Shown: positions 1 to 8,684 of the stretch, piece after piece
Position numbering within the stretch: the stretch's first letter is position 1
Layout of the letters: each line of letters opens with the position of its first letter
Source: Hymenobacter sp. BT18
GTDB lineage: Bacteria > Bacteroidota > Bacteroidia > Cytophagales > Hymenobacteraceae
Assembly: GCF_012273015.1 (NCBI RefSeq)
Contig: NZ_CP050954.1
Coordinates: forward strand, 930,001-994,000
DNA: 64,000 nucleotides
Reading direction: 5' to 3'
Program-made: the position numbers and the translations under genes
The notes under the pieces: model-generated
What the model was told of the DNA's origin: nothing
Databases searched by the model: none
Seen by the model: the letters and a program-made list of their open reading frames with translations, nothing else

Positions 1-17
1 ATTCCGCTGTTCCTGCT

Positions 18-581
18 ATGGTGCTTTCCTTGATTTCTTTGCTGCCGCTGTGGCTGGGCTTGCCCAGCCCAGTCACAGCGGTACCCGTGCACTCTCCCCC
101 CGCCCCTGTCCTGGCTTGGTCGGCGAGCCGGCCGCTGAGTTGGGCCGACTTCCAAGCCCGGCCTGGTGCGCCGGTCACCCTCGCGGCCCTCACCTCTGCC
201 AACATCGACGTGAAAGTGGGCTGCTCGGATTTCAAGTTTTCTGCTGCCGTGAAGGCCGTGTTTACCCCCACTGAGTCCTGGGTGCGCGAGCCGGGTAAGG
301 CTAGCGCCCAGTTGCTCCGCCACGAGCAGGTGCACTTCGACCTGACCGAAGTACACGCCCGGCAGATGCGCCAGAAGCTGGCCTTAATGCAATTCGACTG
401 CGACAAGCTCCAACCTGCGCTGAATAACTACACCAAAGTGGCTTTCCTGGCCTGGCAGCGCGAAGAGGCCCGCTACGATCAGGAAACCAACCACGGCCTG
501 AATGCCGCCCGCCAACAGCAATGGGAAACTGCCGTGCAGCAGCGCCTCGAGAAGCTCAGTGCCTACGCGTTGCCGGAATAA
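18..581 (+). CDS. DUF922-like secreted zinc-protease-like protein
   Basis: The 187-residue reading has a hydrophobic N-terminus (residues 1-22) that looks like a signal peptide, so the protein is probably exported. Residues 102-106 read HEQVH, a match to the HExxH zinc-binding motif, followed by another histidine at 113; an LSWADF motif near residue 40 is typical of DUF922 proteins, which are thought to be zinc-dependent proteases. No substrate can be inferred. The frame stays open to the left edge of the window, so the true start could lie upstream. It is followed after 53 bp by csaA on the same strand. Confidence 0.7.
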   Translation: MVLSLISLLPLWLGLPSPVTAVPVHSPPAPVLAWSASRPLSWADFQARPGAPVTLAALTSANIDVKVGCSDFKFSAAVKAVFTPTESWVREPGKASAQLLRHEQVHFDLTEVHARQMRQKLALMQFDCDKLQPALNNYTKVAFLAWQREEARYDQETNHGLNAARQQQWETAVQQRLEKLSAYALPE

Positions 582-634
582 GCGCTTGGCATGGCCCGGC
601 TCCAGCGTGTAGCTTGCGGTCAAAAGTTAGGAAT

Positions 635-985
635 ATGGCAGATGCAGCACCGCCCCTGAGTTGGGCTGAGTTTGAGCGCGTGGACCTGCGCGTAGGCACC
701 ATCCTCGAAGCGCGGGAGTTTCCGCAGGCCCGCAAGCCCGCGTATCAGCTCCTGATAGACTTAGGGCCCGAAATAGGCCAGAAGCGCTCCAGCGCCCAGA
801 TTACCCTGCGTTATCAACCCCACGAGTTAGTGGGTCGCCAGGTGGTGTGCGTAGTGAACTTTCCACCCCGGCAGATTGGGCCATTTATGTCGGAGGTGCT
901 CGTAACGGGCTTCTCTGCTGCTGATGGGGCCATTGTGCTCATCAGCCCCGATGCCCCCGTGCCCAACGGGCAGCGCCTGCACTAG
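635..985 (+). CDS. csaA: tRNA-binding protein CsaA
   Basis: The product is 116 residues, the usual size for CsaA, a single-domain OB-fold tRNA-binding protein (Trbp111 type) with proposed chaperone activity. Visible family hallmarks are the VDLRVGTI segment near residue 15, the KPAYQL segment and the VVNFPPRQIGPFMSEVLV stretch. The ATG at 635 is chosen because it gives the family N-terminus; the open frame upstream shows no similarity. The TAG stop shares the palindrome CTAG with the stop of the convergent DUF4296 gene, so the two coding regions overlap tail to tail by 4 bp. Confidence 0.93.
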   Translation: MADAAPPLSWAEFERVDLRVGTILEAREFPQARKPAYQLLIDLGPEIGQKRSSAQITLRYQPHELVGRQVVCVVNFPPRQIGPFMSEVLVTGFSAADGAIVLISPDAPVPNGQRLH

Positions 986-1374
986 CGCCGGCGGTAGGCC
1001 GGAGAAGCCTGATTTGGGGCACTAAGCGGGCCGTAGCGGGCGCGGCGGACCTCCAGCGAATCCAGCACCAGCTTGTACACTTCCTCCAGATCCTTGTCGT
1101 GGATGGTGTAGTAGCGGTAGCTTTTGGCGAATGCCGAGTCGCTCACCCCCTGTCGGCGCAAAAGGCTGTCCTTGTACTGCAGAAACAACGCCTGCGCCGA
1201 GTCGCTGGTCAGCCGCGACGCATCTACCCGCACCTCTGCCAGGTGAATCTCCGTCAGCAGGTGGGCCATTTCAGGTTTGGGCACCAACGGCGTAGGAGGC
1301 GCTATTTCTTCGGGACGCTGGCAGGCAGCCAGCAGCGTGAGGGCCACGCCAGCACAAGCGGAAATCAGTTTCAC
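982..1374 (-). CDS. DUF4296 lipoprotein
   Basis: This 130-residue protein begins with a signal peptide ending in a lipobox (LLAAC, Cys at about residue 18), so it should be a membrane-anchored lipoprotein. The rest is charged and helical, with the pattern of DUF4296, a Bacteroidota family of unknown function: a conserved MAHLLTEIHLAE segment near residue 36 and a YYTIHDKDLEEVY segment near residue 88. It is convergent with csaA and divergent from the DUF58 gene, with 36 bp between the two start codons, so the promoters must overlap. Confidence 0.8.
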   Translation of the reverse strand: MKLISACAGVALTLLAACQRPEEIAPPTPLVPKPEMAHLLTEIHLAEVRVDASRLTSDSAQALFLQYKDSLLRRQGVSDSAFAKSYRYYTIHDKDLEEVYKLVLDSLEVRRARYGPLSAPNQASPAYRRR

Positions 1375-1410
1375 GCGGCAAAGTTAGGAAGATGCGTTAG
1401 TTTAGCCGGA

Positions 1411-2310
1411 ATGAAGGCCCCAGAAGCCACTCCCTTGCAGCAGCTCATCCGTAAGCTGCGTCACTTCGAGATTCGCATTCGGCACGCCGTGGACGCGCAG
1501 CTGCAGGGCAACTTCCATTCCGTTTTCAAGGGCACGGGGCTGGAATTCGACGACGTGCGCCTCTACCAGTACGGCGACGAGGTGCGCGCCATCGACTGGG
1601 CCGTGTCGAGCAAAGGCCACGGCACCTTCGTCAAAACCTACAAAGAAGAGCGCGAACAGCAGGTGTTGCTGCTCCTGGACGTGAGTGCCTCGCAGCGGGT
1701 GGGCGCGGTGGGCCGGCAGAAGCTGGACGTGGGCCGCGAAATCTGCGGGCTGCTGGCCCTCACGGCCACCCGTCAGGATGCCCAGCTCGGCATCTTGGCC
1801 TTTTCCGACCAGAAAGAGCTGTACCTGCCCCCCGGCAAGGGCATCCGCCACGCCTACGCCCTCATCAAGGGCCTGTTCGACCTCACGCCCCGCTCCCCCC
1901 ATACGGCCGTGGCGGCGGGCATCAAGCAGGCGCTGTCCCTGGTAAAGCGCCGCAGCCTCGTCATTCTGCTTTCCGATTTTATTGACACCGGCTACGAGCG
2001 GGAGCTGACGATGCTGGCGCGCAAGCACGACCTGATTGTGGTGCAGCTGCTCGACCAGCGCGAGCGGGAGTTTCCGCCCCTGGGCATTGTGCCCCTGCTC
2101 GACCAGGAATCTGGCCGCACGATGTGGGTAAATACCTCTTCGGCCGCTTTCCGGGCCCGCTACCGCGCTACCTACGAGCAGAACCGGGAGCAGATTGGGC
2201 AGATCTGCCGCCGCCACCGCACGGAGTTTGTCTCCATTGCCACCGATGCCGACTACGTGCCGCAGCTGGTAAACCTGTTTCGGCGCCGCAACCAACGCAG
2301 CCGTGGGTAG
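1411..2310 (+). CDS. DUF58 domain protein (Bat-type operon)
   Basis: The protein is 299 residues from the ATG at 1411. It carries the DUF58 signature in which an EFDDVRLYQYGDEVRAIDW segment is followed by a von Willebrand-like strand with LLDVSAS (DxSxS, MIDAS-like). Proteins of this family sit with MoxR ATPases and vWA proteins in the Bacteroidota bat loci, where they are thought to take part in assembly or stress functions at the membrane. A long open frame continues upstream, but it runs through the divergent lipoprotein gene, so the later ATG is preferred. The last 8 bases overlap the next gene. Confidence 0.88.
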   Translation: MKAPEATPLQQLIRKLRHFEIRIRHAVDAQLQGNFHSVFKGTGLEFDDVRLYQYGDEVRAIDWAVSSKGHGTFVKTYKEEREQQVLLLLDVSASQRVGAVGRQKLDVGREICGLLALTATRQDAQLGILAFSDQKELYLPPGKGIRHAYALIKGLFDLTPRSPHTAVAAGIKQALSLVKRRSLVILLSDFIDTGYERELTMLARKHDLIVVQLLDQREREFPPLGIVPLLDQESGRTMWVNTSSAAFRARYRATYEQNREQIGQICRRHRTEFVSIATDADYVPQLVNLFRRRNQRSRG

Positions 2311-3214
2311 CCGCCATATCCTGTTAGGTGTGCTGACCATGCTGGCGCAGACGGCGCTGGGGCAATCCGCGCAACCCGTGGGCCGGTTTCGCCAGCCCAC
2401 TACGCAGGTAGGCGCAGTGGTAGAGTACGAGCTGACGTTTCGGCATGCCCCGACCCTGGAGGTTATCTTCCCGGACTCCAGCGCCGACTTCAAGCCATTT
2501 GAGTACGTAGGGCACCAGTACTCGCCTACCCGCACCCGCCAGGGCCAGAGCCTGGACCGCGCCGTATACCGCCTGCGTACCTTCGACCTAGCCCCCGAGC
2601 AGCAGCTTAGCCTGCCCGTGCTGGTGTTGCGGGGCCGCGACTCCCTGGTAGTACGCACTGCACCAGCGGCCGTGCGTTTACGGTTTCTGGCCCCCACTGT
2701 CGACGCCGATCAGCCTCCCGTGCTGCGGGCTACCACAGGACTGGCACCGGTAGAAACCCGGTTTAACTATCCGTACTGGCTGGCGGCTATTGGGGCGGTG
2801 CTGGGGTTGACGGGGGCTTTGGTGCTGGTATTCCGGCGGCGCCTGCGCCTGCGCTATCAGCGCTACAAGCTGCGGAAAAACCACGCGTATTTTCTGGCGC
2901 AGTACGCCCGGCACATCGAGCGGTTTGCGTTGTCCCGCTCCATCACCAATATGGAGCGTGCCATTACACTCTGGAAAAACTACCTCACCCGCCTCGAGGA
3001 CAGCAACCTCAACTCCCTTACTACCCGCGAAATAGAAAGCCACTACCAGCATCACCCGGCCGTGAGTCAGGCCCTGCGCGTGGCCGACCGCGTCATCTAT
3101 GGCAACCTGCTGGACGAGGATGAGTCGCCGGAAATTGACCTAGCCTTCGAGCAGCTGCGGGACTTTGCGGAAGAGCGGTACCAGCGGGCCGCGGCAGGAG
3201 TACAACTCTCCTGA
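2303..3214 (+). CDS. Bat-operon membrane protein with N-terminal export signal
   Basis: This 303-residue protein starts with GTG at 2303, overlapping the DUF58 gene by 8 bp, which suggests translational coupling; an ATG at 2339 is an alternative. The N-terminus is a signal peptide, residues about 25-145 are rich in beta strands (probably periplasmic), one transmembrane helix lies near residues 155-177, and the rest is a basic then acidic cytoplasmic helical region. No domain is recognised with confidence. The topology and position between DUF58 and vWA genes fit the BatD/BatE-like membrane partners of this locus. A strong assignment cannot be made from sequence alone. Confidence 0.72.
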   Translation: MGSRHILLGVLTMLAQTALGQSAQPVGRFRQPTTQVGAVVEYELTFRHAPTLEVIFPDSSADFKPFEYVGHQYSPTRTRQGQSLDRAVYRLRTFDLAPEQQLSLPVLVLRGRDSLVVRTAPAAVRLRFLAPTVDADQPPVLRATTGLAPVETRFNYPYWLAAIGAVLGLTGALVLVFRRRLRLRYQRYKLRKNHAYFLAQYARHIERFALSRSITNMERAITLWKNYLTRLEDSNLNSLTTREIESHYQHHPAVSQALRVADRVIYGNLLDEDESPEIDLAFEQLRDFAEERYQRAAAGVQLS

Positions 3215-3342
3215 GCAACACCCTGGCCTACCCGCAGCGGCAAACCGTGTGCTCCAACGCTCAGAACAGCTCCGCGGGATTCCGGCGCGGGCGCTTAGCT
3301 TTGCCGGACACTACCTTCCCATTCTTACTCTGTACCGGGCAC

Positions 3343-4368
3343 ATGCTGACTTTGCTGGACGGGCTGCGCTATTCCACACTTACCGGGTATTCCTGGGAGT
3401 GGCCGCGCGTGCTGCTGCTGCTTCCGGCCCTGCCGCTGCTGTTTGCCCTGCGCTGGCTGCTGGCCCACCGCCGCCGCCAGCGCCTGGGCGTGGCCTTTGT
3501 AGCTGGCCAGGTGCGCACCGACTGGTCGGCGGTGCTGCGCTTTCTACCCGATGTGGTGTTGCTGGCCAGTCTGGCCTTTGCCCTACTGGCCCTGGCCCGC
3601 CCCCAGCGCACCGACGAGCGAGTGGTGCAGACCGGGGAAGGCATTGACATCCTGCTGGTGCTGGACGTATCGGGGTCCATGGAATTGGAAGACCTGCGGC
3701 CCAACCGCCTCGAGGCGGCCAAGCGCGTGGCCCGTGAGTTTGTGGCCGGCCGCGCCGGGGACCGGATTGGCGTGGTGGTATTTGCCGGCGACGCCTACTC
3801 CCTCACCCCGCTTACCACCGACTACGACCTGCTGCTCGAAAACCTGGCTGAGCTGCGGCTGGGCATGATAGCCAACGACGGCACCGCCATTGGAACCGCC
3901 TTAGGCGTGGCTACCAACCGCCTGCGCGAATCCAAAAGCCGCACAAAAGTCTGCATTCTGCTTTCCGACGGGGAAAATACCGCGGGCAACCTCGACCCGT
4001 TGCTGGCCGCGCAACTCGCCCATGCCTACGGGCTGCGGCTCTATACCATTGGCATTGGGCAGGACGGCGCCATTCCCTTTGGCAAAGATGAGCTGGGCCG
4101 CCCCCGCTACGTGGAAACCCGCCTCAACGAGGGCACCATGCGCCAGCTGGCCGCGGCCGGCGGGGGCCAGTTCTTTCGCGCCACCGACAACGAAGCCTTA
4201 CGGGAAGTTTTCGGTCAGATCAACCGCCTGGAAAAGTCCGAAATCAAGCAAACCCGCTTCCGCAACACCACCGATTACTACCGCTACTACCTAGCCTGGA
4301 GCCTGGGCCTGTGGCTGCTGTGGCTGGGACTCAAAAACACTTTCCTCACCAACTCGCTTGAAGACTGA
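3343..4368 (+). CDS. batA: BatA-like vWA domain membrane protein
   Basis: From the ATG at 3343 the product is 341 residues. Two hydrophobic helices (about residues 18-38 and 65-85) precede a von Willebrand factor A domain with a clear MIDAS: DVSGSM, then a threonine in LTPLTTDY, then LLSDGENTAG. A final helix lies near the C-terminus (YYLAWSLGLWLLWLG). This arrangement is that of BatA in the Bacteroides aerotolerance locus. A TAGCTTTG element at 3296-3303 could be an internal promoter, though no good upstream box is visible. No BatB/BatC-type gene follows directly; the next gene is separated by a palindromic spacer. Confidence 0.86.
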   Translation: MLTLLDGLRYSTLTGYSWEWPRVLLLLPALPLLFALRWLLAHRRRQRLGVAFVAGQVRTDWSAVLRFLPDVVLLASLAFALLALARPQRTDERVVQTGEGIDILLVLDVSGSMELEDLRPNRLEAAKRVAREFVAGRAGDRIGVVVFAGDAYSLTPLTTDYDLLLENLAELRLGMIANDGTAIGTALGVATNRLRESKSRTKVCILLSDGENTAGNLDPLLAAQLAHAYGLRLYTIGIGQDGAIPFGKDELGRPRYVETRLNEGTMRQLAAAGGGQFFRATDNEALREVFGQINRLEKSEIKQTRFRNTTDYYRYYLAWSLGLWLLWLGLKNTFLTNSLED

Positions 4369-4378
4369 TGTTGATGTG

Positions 4379-4480
4379 GTTGAATGTGCTGATGTGAGAA
4401 ATGTAGTAAATGTGCTAATAAAGGCTAATAATCAGCACATTTCTCACATTAGCACATTGGCAAAGCGGAGCACATTCAAC
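4379..4480. repeat. Palindromic intergenic element, family E
   Basis: The gap between batA and the YggS gene holds nested inverted repeats. The arms at 4383-4404 and 4437-4458 are 22 bases long with one mismatch; their core is TGTGAGAAATGT and its complement. A further pair, GTTGAATGTGCT at 4379-4390 and AGCACATTCAAC at 4469-4480, closes around them. ACATTAGC-type words recur up to 4505. It has no poly-T run, so it is not a simple terminator. Only one copy was seen in the window. Confidence 0.8.
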
Positions 4481-4513
4481 TCACATTAGCGAAGCGCAGC
4501 ACATTAAGAAAAT

Positions 4514-5182
4514 ATGTCCATAGCTGAGAACATCCGATTTTTTGAAGAGCAGCTGGCTGGCACCGGCGCCCGGCTGGTAGTGGTTACCAAAACCCACCCG
4601 GTAGAGCGCCTGCAGGAAGCCTACGAGGCCGGAGCCCGCATCTTCGGCGAAAACCGGGTGCAGGAAATGACCGCCAAGCAACCCGAGCTGCCCGCCGACG
4701 TGGAGTGGCACCTTATCGGGCACCTGCAAACCAACAAGGTCAAATACATTGCGCCCTTCGTCCACACCGTGCAAAGCCTTGACAGCCTGAAGCTGCTGGA
4801 GGAACTGGAAAAGCAGGCCGCCAAACACAACCGCGTTATCGATGCCCTGCTGCAGTTTCATATTGCCGAGGAATACACTAAAACCGGCCTTACCCTGCCG
4901 GAAGCGGAGGAAATGCTGACCTCCGCCACCTACCAGGCGCTGCGCCACGTGCGCATCACCGGCGTGATGGGCGTGGCTACGTTCACTCAGGACGAGGCCC
5001 AGCTCCGCCGCGAGTTTCAGACGCTGCGCGGCTACTTCGGGCAGCTGCGCACCCGGTACTTTGCCGAGCAGCCCAGCTTCCGGGAAATTTCCATGGGCAT
5101 GAGCTCCGACTATGCCCTGGCCTTGCAGGAAGGCAGCACCTTCATTCGGGTTGGCAGCGCTATTTTTGGGGCCCGGGGGTAA
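4514..5182 (+). CDS. YggS/PLPBP family pyridoxal phosphate-binding protein
   Basis: The 222-residue protein has the alanine racemase-like N-terminal barrel of the YggS (PLPBP) family, which binds PLP and maintains vitamin B6 and amino acid balance rather than acting as an enzyme. The PLP lysine is K26 in VVVTKTHP; IFGENRVQE, WHLIGHLQTNK and SMGMSSDYALAL are the other family motifs, and the phosphate-binding end is IRVGSAIFG. It stands alone downstream of the family E palindrome. Confidence 0.94.
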   Translation: MSIAENIRFFEEQLAGTGARLVVVTKTHPVERLQEAYEAGARIFGENRVQEMTAKQPELPADVEWHLIGHLQTNKVKYIAPFVHTVQSLDSLKLLEELEKQAAKHNRVIDALLQFHIAEEYTKTGLTLPEAEEMLTSATYQALRHVRITGVMGVATFTQDEAQLRREFQTLRGYFGQLRTRYFAEQPSFREISMGMSSDYALALQEGSTFIRVGSAIFGARG

Positions 5183-5314
5183 GTGGGTTAGATGGGTGGT
5201 TGCGCTTGTTGGCCAAATATCCAGCTGTATGCACTATCCCCGAAAGCACTACCAAGTTGAACTGCCGCCCGAACAGCAGGCTACTTCGCCATTTCATCGT
5301 TCAACAACTTAACC

Positions 5315-5698
5315 ATGCAACTAACTGCCCGCGTAATTCTTCAGCTGGCCGCCGTGCTGGGTTTGCTCAGTGTAGGCATCGGCGCGTTTGCCGCCCACGG
5401 CCTGCACGACATGCTCCAGCGCACCAACCGCCTCGACACGTTTGAAACCGCCGTGCGCTACCAATTCTACCATACGCTGGCCCTGGTGGCGGTGGGCGTG
5501 CTGCTGGCGGCCCGACCCGAGCTGCAGGGCCTGGGCCGCACCGCCGGGCTATGGCTGGGAGGCATTGTGCTTTTCAGCGGCTCCTTGTATTTGCTCTGCT
5601 TTACGGGCTACACCAAGCTGGGTGCCGTCACGCCCATCGGCGGGCTGCTGTTCATTGCGGGCTGGATCAGTCTGCTACTGGTTGCCCGCCAGCTGTAG
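5315..5698 (+). CDS. DUF423 membrane protein
   Basis: This 127-residue protein is almost entirely hydrophobic, with about four transmembrane helices and the DUF423 (YgdD/YwdK) hallmarks: GAFAAHGL near residue 27, TAVRYQFYHTLAL near residue 45, and a GxxxFSGSLYLL segment. Its function is unknown. The stop lies 5 bp from the stop of the convergent hutI gene, leaving no room for a separate terminator. Confidence 0.88.
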   Translation: MQLTARVILQLAAVLGLLSVGIGAFAAHGLHDMLQRTNRLDTFETAVRYQFYHTLALVAVGVLLAARPELQGLGRTAGLWLGGIVLFSGSLYLLCFTGYTKLGAVTPIGGLLFIAGWISLLLVARQL

Positions 5699-5703
5699 CC
5701 AAC

Positions 5704-6957
5704 CTACTCGGGCTGCACTTGCCCGCCGATGATTACCTGCCGCACGGGGTTTTCGCCCAGCCAGTAGGGTAGCTCCTCGTAGCTACGCACGTTCAGCACT
5801 AGCACGTCGGCGCGCTTGCCGGGCTCCAGGGAGCCGCAGTCGTGCTGGCGGTTGATGGCCCAGGCGGCGTTGATGGTCACAGCGGCCAGCGCCTCGCGCG
5901 GGGTGAAGCCCATGTTCAGGCACGCCACCGACTGTGCCAGCCACAGGTTTTTGCTGGGGCAGGAACCGGGGTTGAAATCGGTGCTGAGGGCCACGGGCAC
6001 GCCCTGCTCAATGAGCTGCCGGCCGGGGGCGTATTGCTGCTGCCGCAGAAACAAGGGCACCAGGGGCAGCAGCACGGCTACCGTGCGGGCCTGCGCGGCT
6101 ACCCGCGCCGCGTCGGCGGCCGATAGGTAGTCGCAGTGGTCTACGCTCACGGCGCCCAGCTCGGCGGCCATGGCGCTGCCGCCCAGGTCGTGGAGCTGCT
6201 CGGCGTGGATTTTCAGCTGAAACCCTAACTCTTTAGCTCGCTGCAGGTAGTGGCGCGAATCAGCTACGCTGAAAGCGCCTTCCTCGCAGAAAATATCTAC
6301 GAACTCGGCTTCCCCGCGCAGTTCCGGCAACACCTCATCCACCAAAAGATCAAGATAATCGGCGGGGCGCCCTTTGTACTCGGGTGGTACCACATGCGCG
6401 CCCAAAAACGTAGGCACCACCCGCACGGCCTGCTGCCGGCCCGCTTCCCGGGCTACTCGGACCAAGCGCAGTTCCGTGTCGCGGTCGAGGCCGTAGCCGC
6501 TCTTGGCTTCCAGCGTGGTAACGCCATACCGCCGGAACCCTTCCAGCTGGTGCAGGGCGCCGGCCAGCAGTTCCTCTTCCGAAGCGGCCCGGGTGGCGCG
6601 CACCGTGCTCAGAATTCCGCCTCCCGAGGCCAGAATATCGAGGTAGGACTCACCGCGGAGTTTGCGCTGAAACTCGTGCGCCCGGTTGCCGGCGAATACC
6701 AGGTGCGTATGACACTCTACCAGCCCGGGCATTACCACGCCGCCGCCAGCATCCAGCACCTGCGTTTCGGGGCCGATGAGGCTGACTGACAGGCTGGCCA
6801 TGGGGCCGTAGGCCTCAATTTTATCGTCGGTACAAGCCAGATACGCATCCTCAACCAATTCCCAATCCTGGAGAAACGAGCCCCGGAGCGGACCACTGCC
6901 GGCGCTGCGCATGGTGAGCAATTGACCACAGTTTTGGATAAGCAGCGTGCAGGGCAT
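5704..6957 (-). CDS. hutI: Imidazolonepropionase
   Basis: HutI hydrolyses 4-imidazolone-5-propionate to N-formimidoyl-L-glutamate, the third step of histidine breakdown, in the cytoplasm (EC 3.5.2.7). The 417-residue length is normal. Metal-dependent amidohydrolase motifs are visible: VECHTHLVFAGNR near residue 80 (HxH), KIHAEQLHDLGG (metal histidine), VDHCDYL and LSTDFNPGSCPS (catalytic aspartate). It is a single gene on the minus strand; the other hut genes seen here, hutU and hutG, are tens of kilobases away. Confidence 0.96.
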   Translation of the reverse strand: MPCTLLIQNCGQLLTMRSAGSGPLRGSFLQDWELVEDAYLACTDDKIEAYGPMASLSVSLIGPETQVLDAGGGVVMPGLVECHTHLVFAGNRAHEFQRKLRGESYLDILASGGGILSTVRATRAASEEELLAGALHQLEGFRRYGVTTLEAKSGYGLDRDTELRLVRVAREAGRQQAVRVVPTFLGAHVVPPEYKGRPADYLDLLVDEVLPELRGEAEFVDIFCEEGAFSVADSRHYLQRAKELGFQLKIHAEQLHDLGGSAMAAELGAVSVDHCDYLSAADAARVAAQARTVAVLLPLVPLFLRQQQYAPGRQLIEQGVPVALSTDFNPGSCPSKNLWLAQSVACLNMGFTPREALAAVTINAAWAINRQHDCGSLEPGKRADVLVLNVRSYEELPYWLGENPVRQVIIGGQVQPE

Positions 6958-7113
6958 ACGGCGGGGTTTATGTAAAAAATCAGGGCCTTTTTTGGACTCA
7001 ACCGCTAATACACGGATATTTCGAGTGCGGAATGCTGTGGTCCATAGCCTACTACCGCTAAGAAAAGGCGATGGGGCCGATCAAAGGTATTGTTGTTTTT
7101 AGCCTGCATAGTC

Positions 7114-8682
7114 ATGATGAACACGTCTACACGCATTTTTTCCGGCCTGCTGTTTTCATTGCTAAGTGCTGGCCTGGCACATGCTCAGCTGCCCACCCAA
7201 AGCTTTGCCGTGAGCCGTAGCTGCACGGCGGGCTCGGGTACGGGCTCGGTGCTGCAAAGCATCAATGTGGATGGCTCCCTTTCCACCATCGGGCCGGTAC
7301 AGGTCGTGAATGGTGACAACACCACGACCCCGCTTATTGTGAATGCGCTGGGCTACGATGAGGACAACACCTCGGTACTCTACGCCCTGGATGTGCCCCA
7401 GCAAGTCACGGCGGCTAACTTTGCCACGCCGCCCTCGCTCTACCGCATTGCCCTGGCCACGGGCACGGCCACGCCCCTGGGCAGCGTAACGCCCCCACCC
7501 CAGCCTCCTACGGGCACCTCTATTTTTAATCCCGCTTACCGCGTTACCCTGAACTTCATCGGCGACGGCGAAGAGGATGCGGATAACCAGTCCCTGTACT
7601 ACGTGGGCGGAGTGAGCTTTCGGTTGAACCTATTGGGGGCGCCGGGTTCGCGCATCAACGATTTTCACTTCTATGTCGGCACCATCCAGCTCAACCAAAC
7701 CACGGTACCGTTCAATGCGGCCCCTACCTGGCGCGAGCTGAACATCAGCGACCCGGCCACTACCGCCGTGATAAACGCTTACAAAGCCCAGATTGAAAGC
7801 TACTTGGCGGCGGGTGCCACGGGTGAGGCCCCCGAAGGGGGCATACAAGACTGGGTGTATATCCCATCTACGGGCAAACTGGTTAGCTACCTGGGCAAAG
7901 ACGACCAGTTTCTGACTATTGCCAACCCGGCCACGGCGCCCGTAGCCACAACTGTTACCGTGGCTACGCCGGTGCCCACCATCGAGAACGTGGGCGCCAT
8001 GTTTCGCGACCGACTCAATCAGGTGTACACCGTGGATGCAGATAACGGCGAAATTCACCGCATCGACTGCATTACGGGCAACTTCACGGGCTCAACGTTC
8101 GGCACGGCTTTTGGCTGCTCGCGCGGGGATGCCATGTCGTTTGCTGGTGCTATTCCCCTCCCGGTCACGCTCACCAGCTTCACGGCCCGGCGTCAAAGTG
8201 CCGGTGTGGTCTTGAACTGGTCGACGGCAATGGAGGAAGGCGTTTCCCTGTTTCAGGTAGAGCGCAGCCAGGACGGCCGCCAGTGGACCACGCTGCGGCG
8301 CGTGCCAGCTACCAACGCCACCCGTGGTCATCGGTATACTTTCACCGACGGCACCCCGGCCCCGGGCCAGACCTACTACCGCCTGGCCATCCTCGACGCC
8401 GATGGCACCCTCACTTACTCCGAGATTCGTCAGCTCAACCTGGGCGGGGTGGCTTCTATGCGGGCTTACCCATTGCCAGCCCACCACTCCCTTACCGTGG
8501 AGCTGGGCACGCAGCCTCAGAGCCCGCTGGAACTCATCAACCAGCTGGGCCAGGTGGTGCGTAAGCAGACCGCCGCGGGAGCCACCGTGGAGTTTTCTAC
8601 CGCCGGGCTGCCGGCCGGAGTGTACTTTCTGCGCACCCGCGCCGACGGGCAGCCGCTCACCCAACGGGTGCTCATCCACTAA
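7114..8682 (+). CDS. T9SS cargo protein with beta-propeller-like N-terminal region
   Basis: From the ATG at 7114 the product is 522 residues. It has a signal peptide ending at AHAQ, a central region (about residues 25-345) of repeated short strands resembling a six-bladed propeller of the DUF6923 kind, a fibronectin-like LPVTLTSFTARR...LNWSTA module common before T9SS tails, and a C-terminal type A sorting domain (AYPLPAHHSL, then LPAGVYFLR and a short basic end). It should be exported through the type IX system. The role of the N-terminal region is unknown. The next gene begins 2 bp after the stop. Confidence 0.82.
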   Translation: MMNTSTRIFSGLLFSLLSAGLAHAQLPTQSFAVSRSCTAGSGTGSVLQSINVDGSLSTIGPVQVVNGDNTTTPLIVNALGYDEDNTSVLYALDVPQQVTAANFATPPSLYRIALATGTATPLGSVTPPPQPPTGTSIFNPAYRVTLNFIGDGEEDADNQSLYYVGGVSFRLNLLGAPGSRINDFHFYVGTIQLNQTTVPFNAAPTWRELNISDPATTAVINAYKAQIESYLAAGATGEAPEGGIQDWVYIPSTGKLVSYLGKDDQFLTIANPATAPVATTVTVATPVPTIENVGAMFRDRLNQVYTVDADNGEIHRIDCITGNFTGSTFGTAFGCSRGDAMSFAGAIPLPVTLTSFTARRQSAGVVLNWSTAMEEGVSLFQVERSQDGRQWTTLRRVPATNATRGHRYTFTDGTPAPGQTYYRLAILDADGTLTYSEIRQLNLGGVASMRAYPLPAHHSLTVELGTQPQSPLELINQLGQVVRKQTAAGATVEFSTAGLPAGVYFLRTRADGQPLTQRVLIH

Positions 8683-8684
8683 GC

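Noticed and set aside
1402..2697. A long minus-strand frame (431 codons) opposite the DUF58 gene
   Set aside because: It lies opposite genes with strong family matches, lacks a recognised domain or signal peptide, and is typical of antisense frames in GC-rich DNA.
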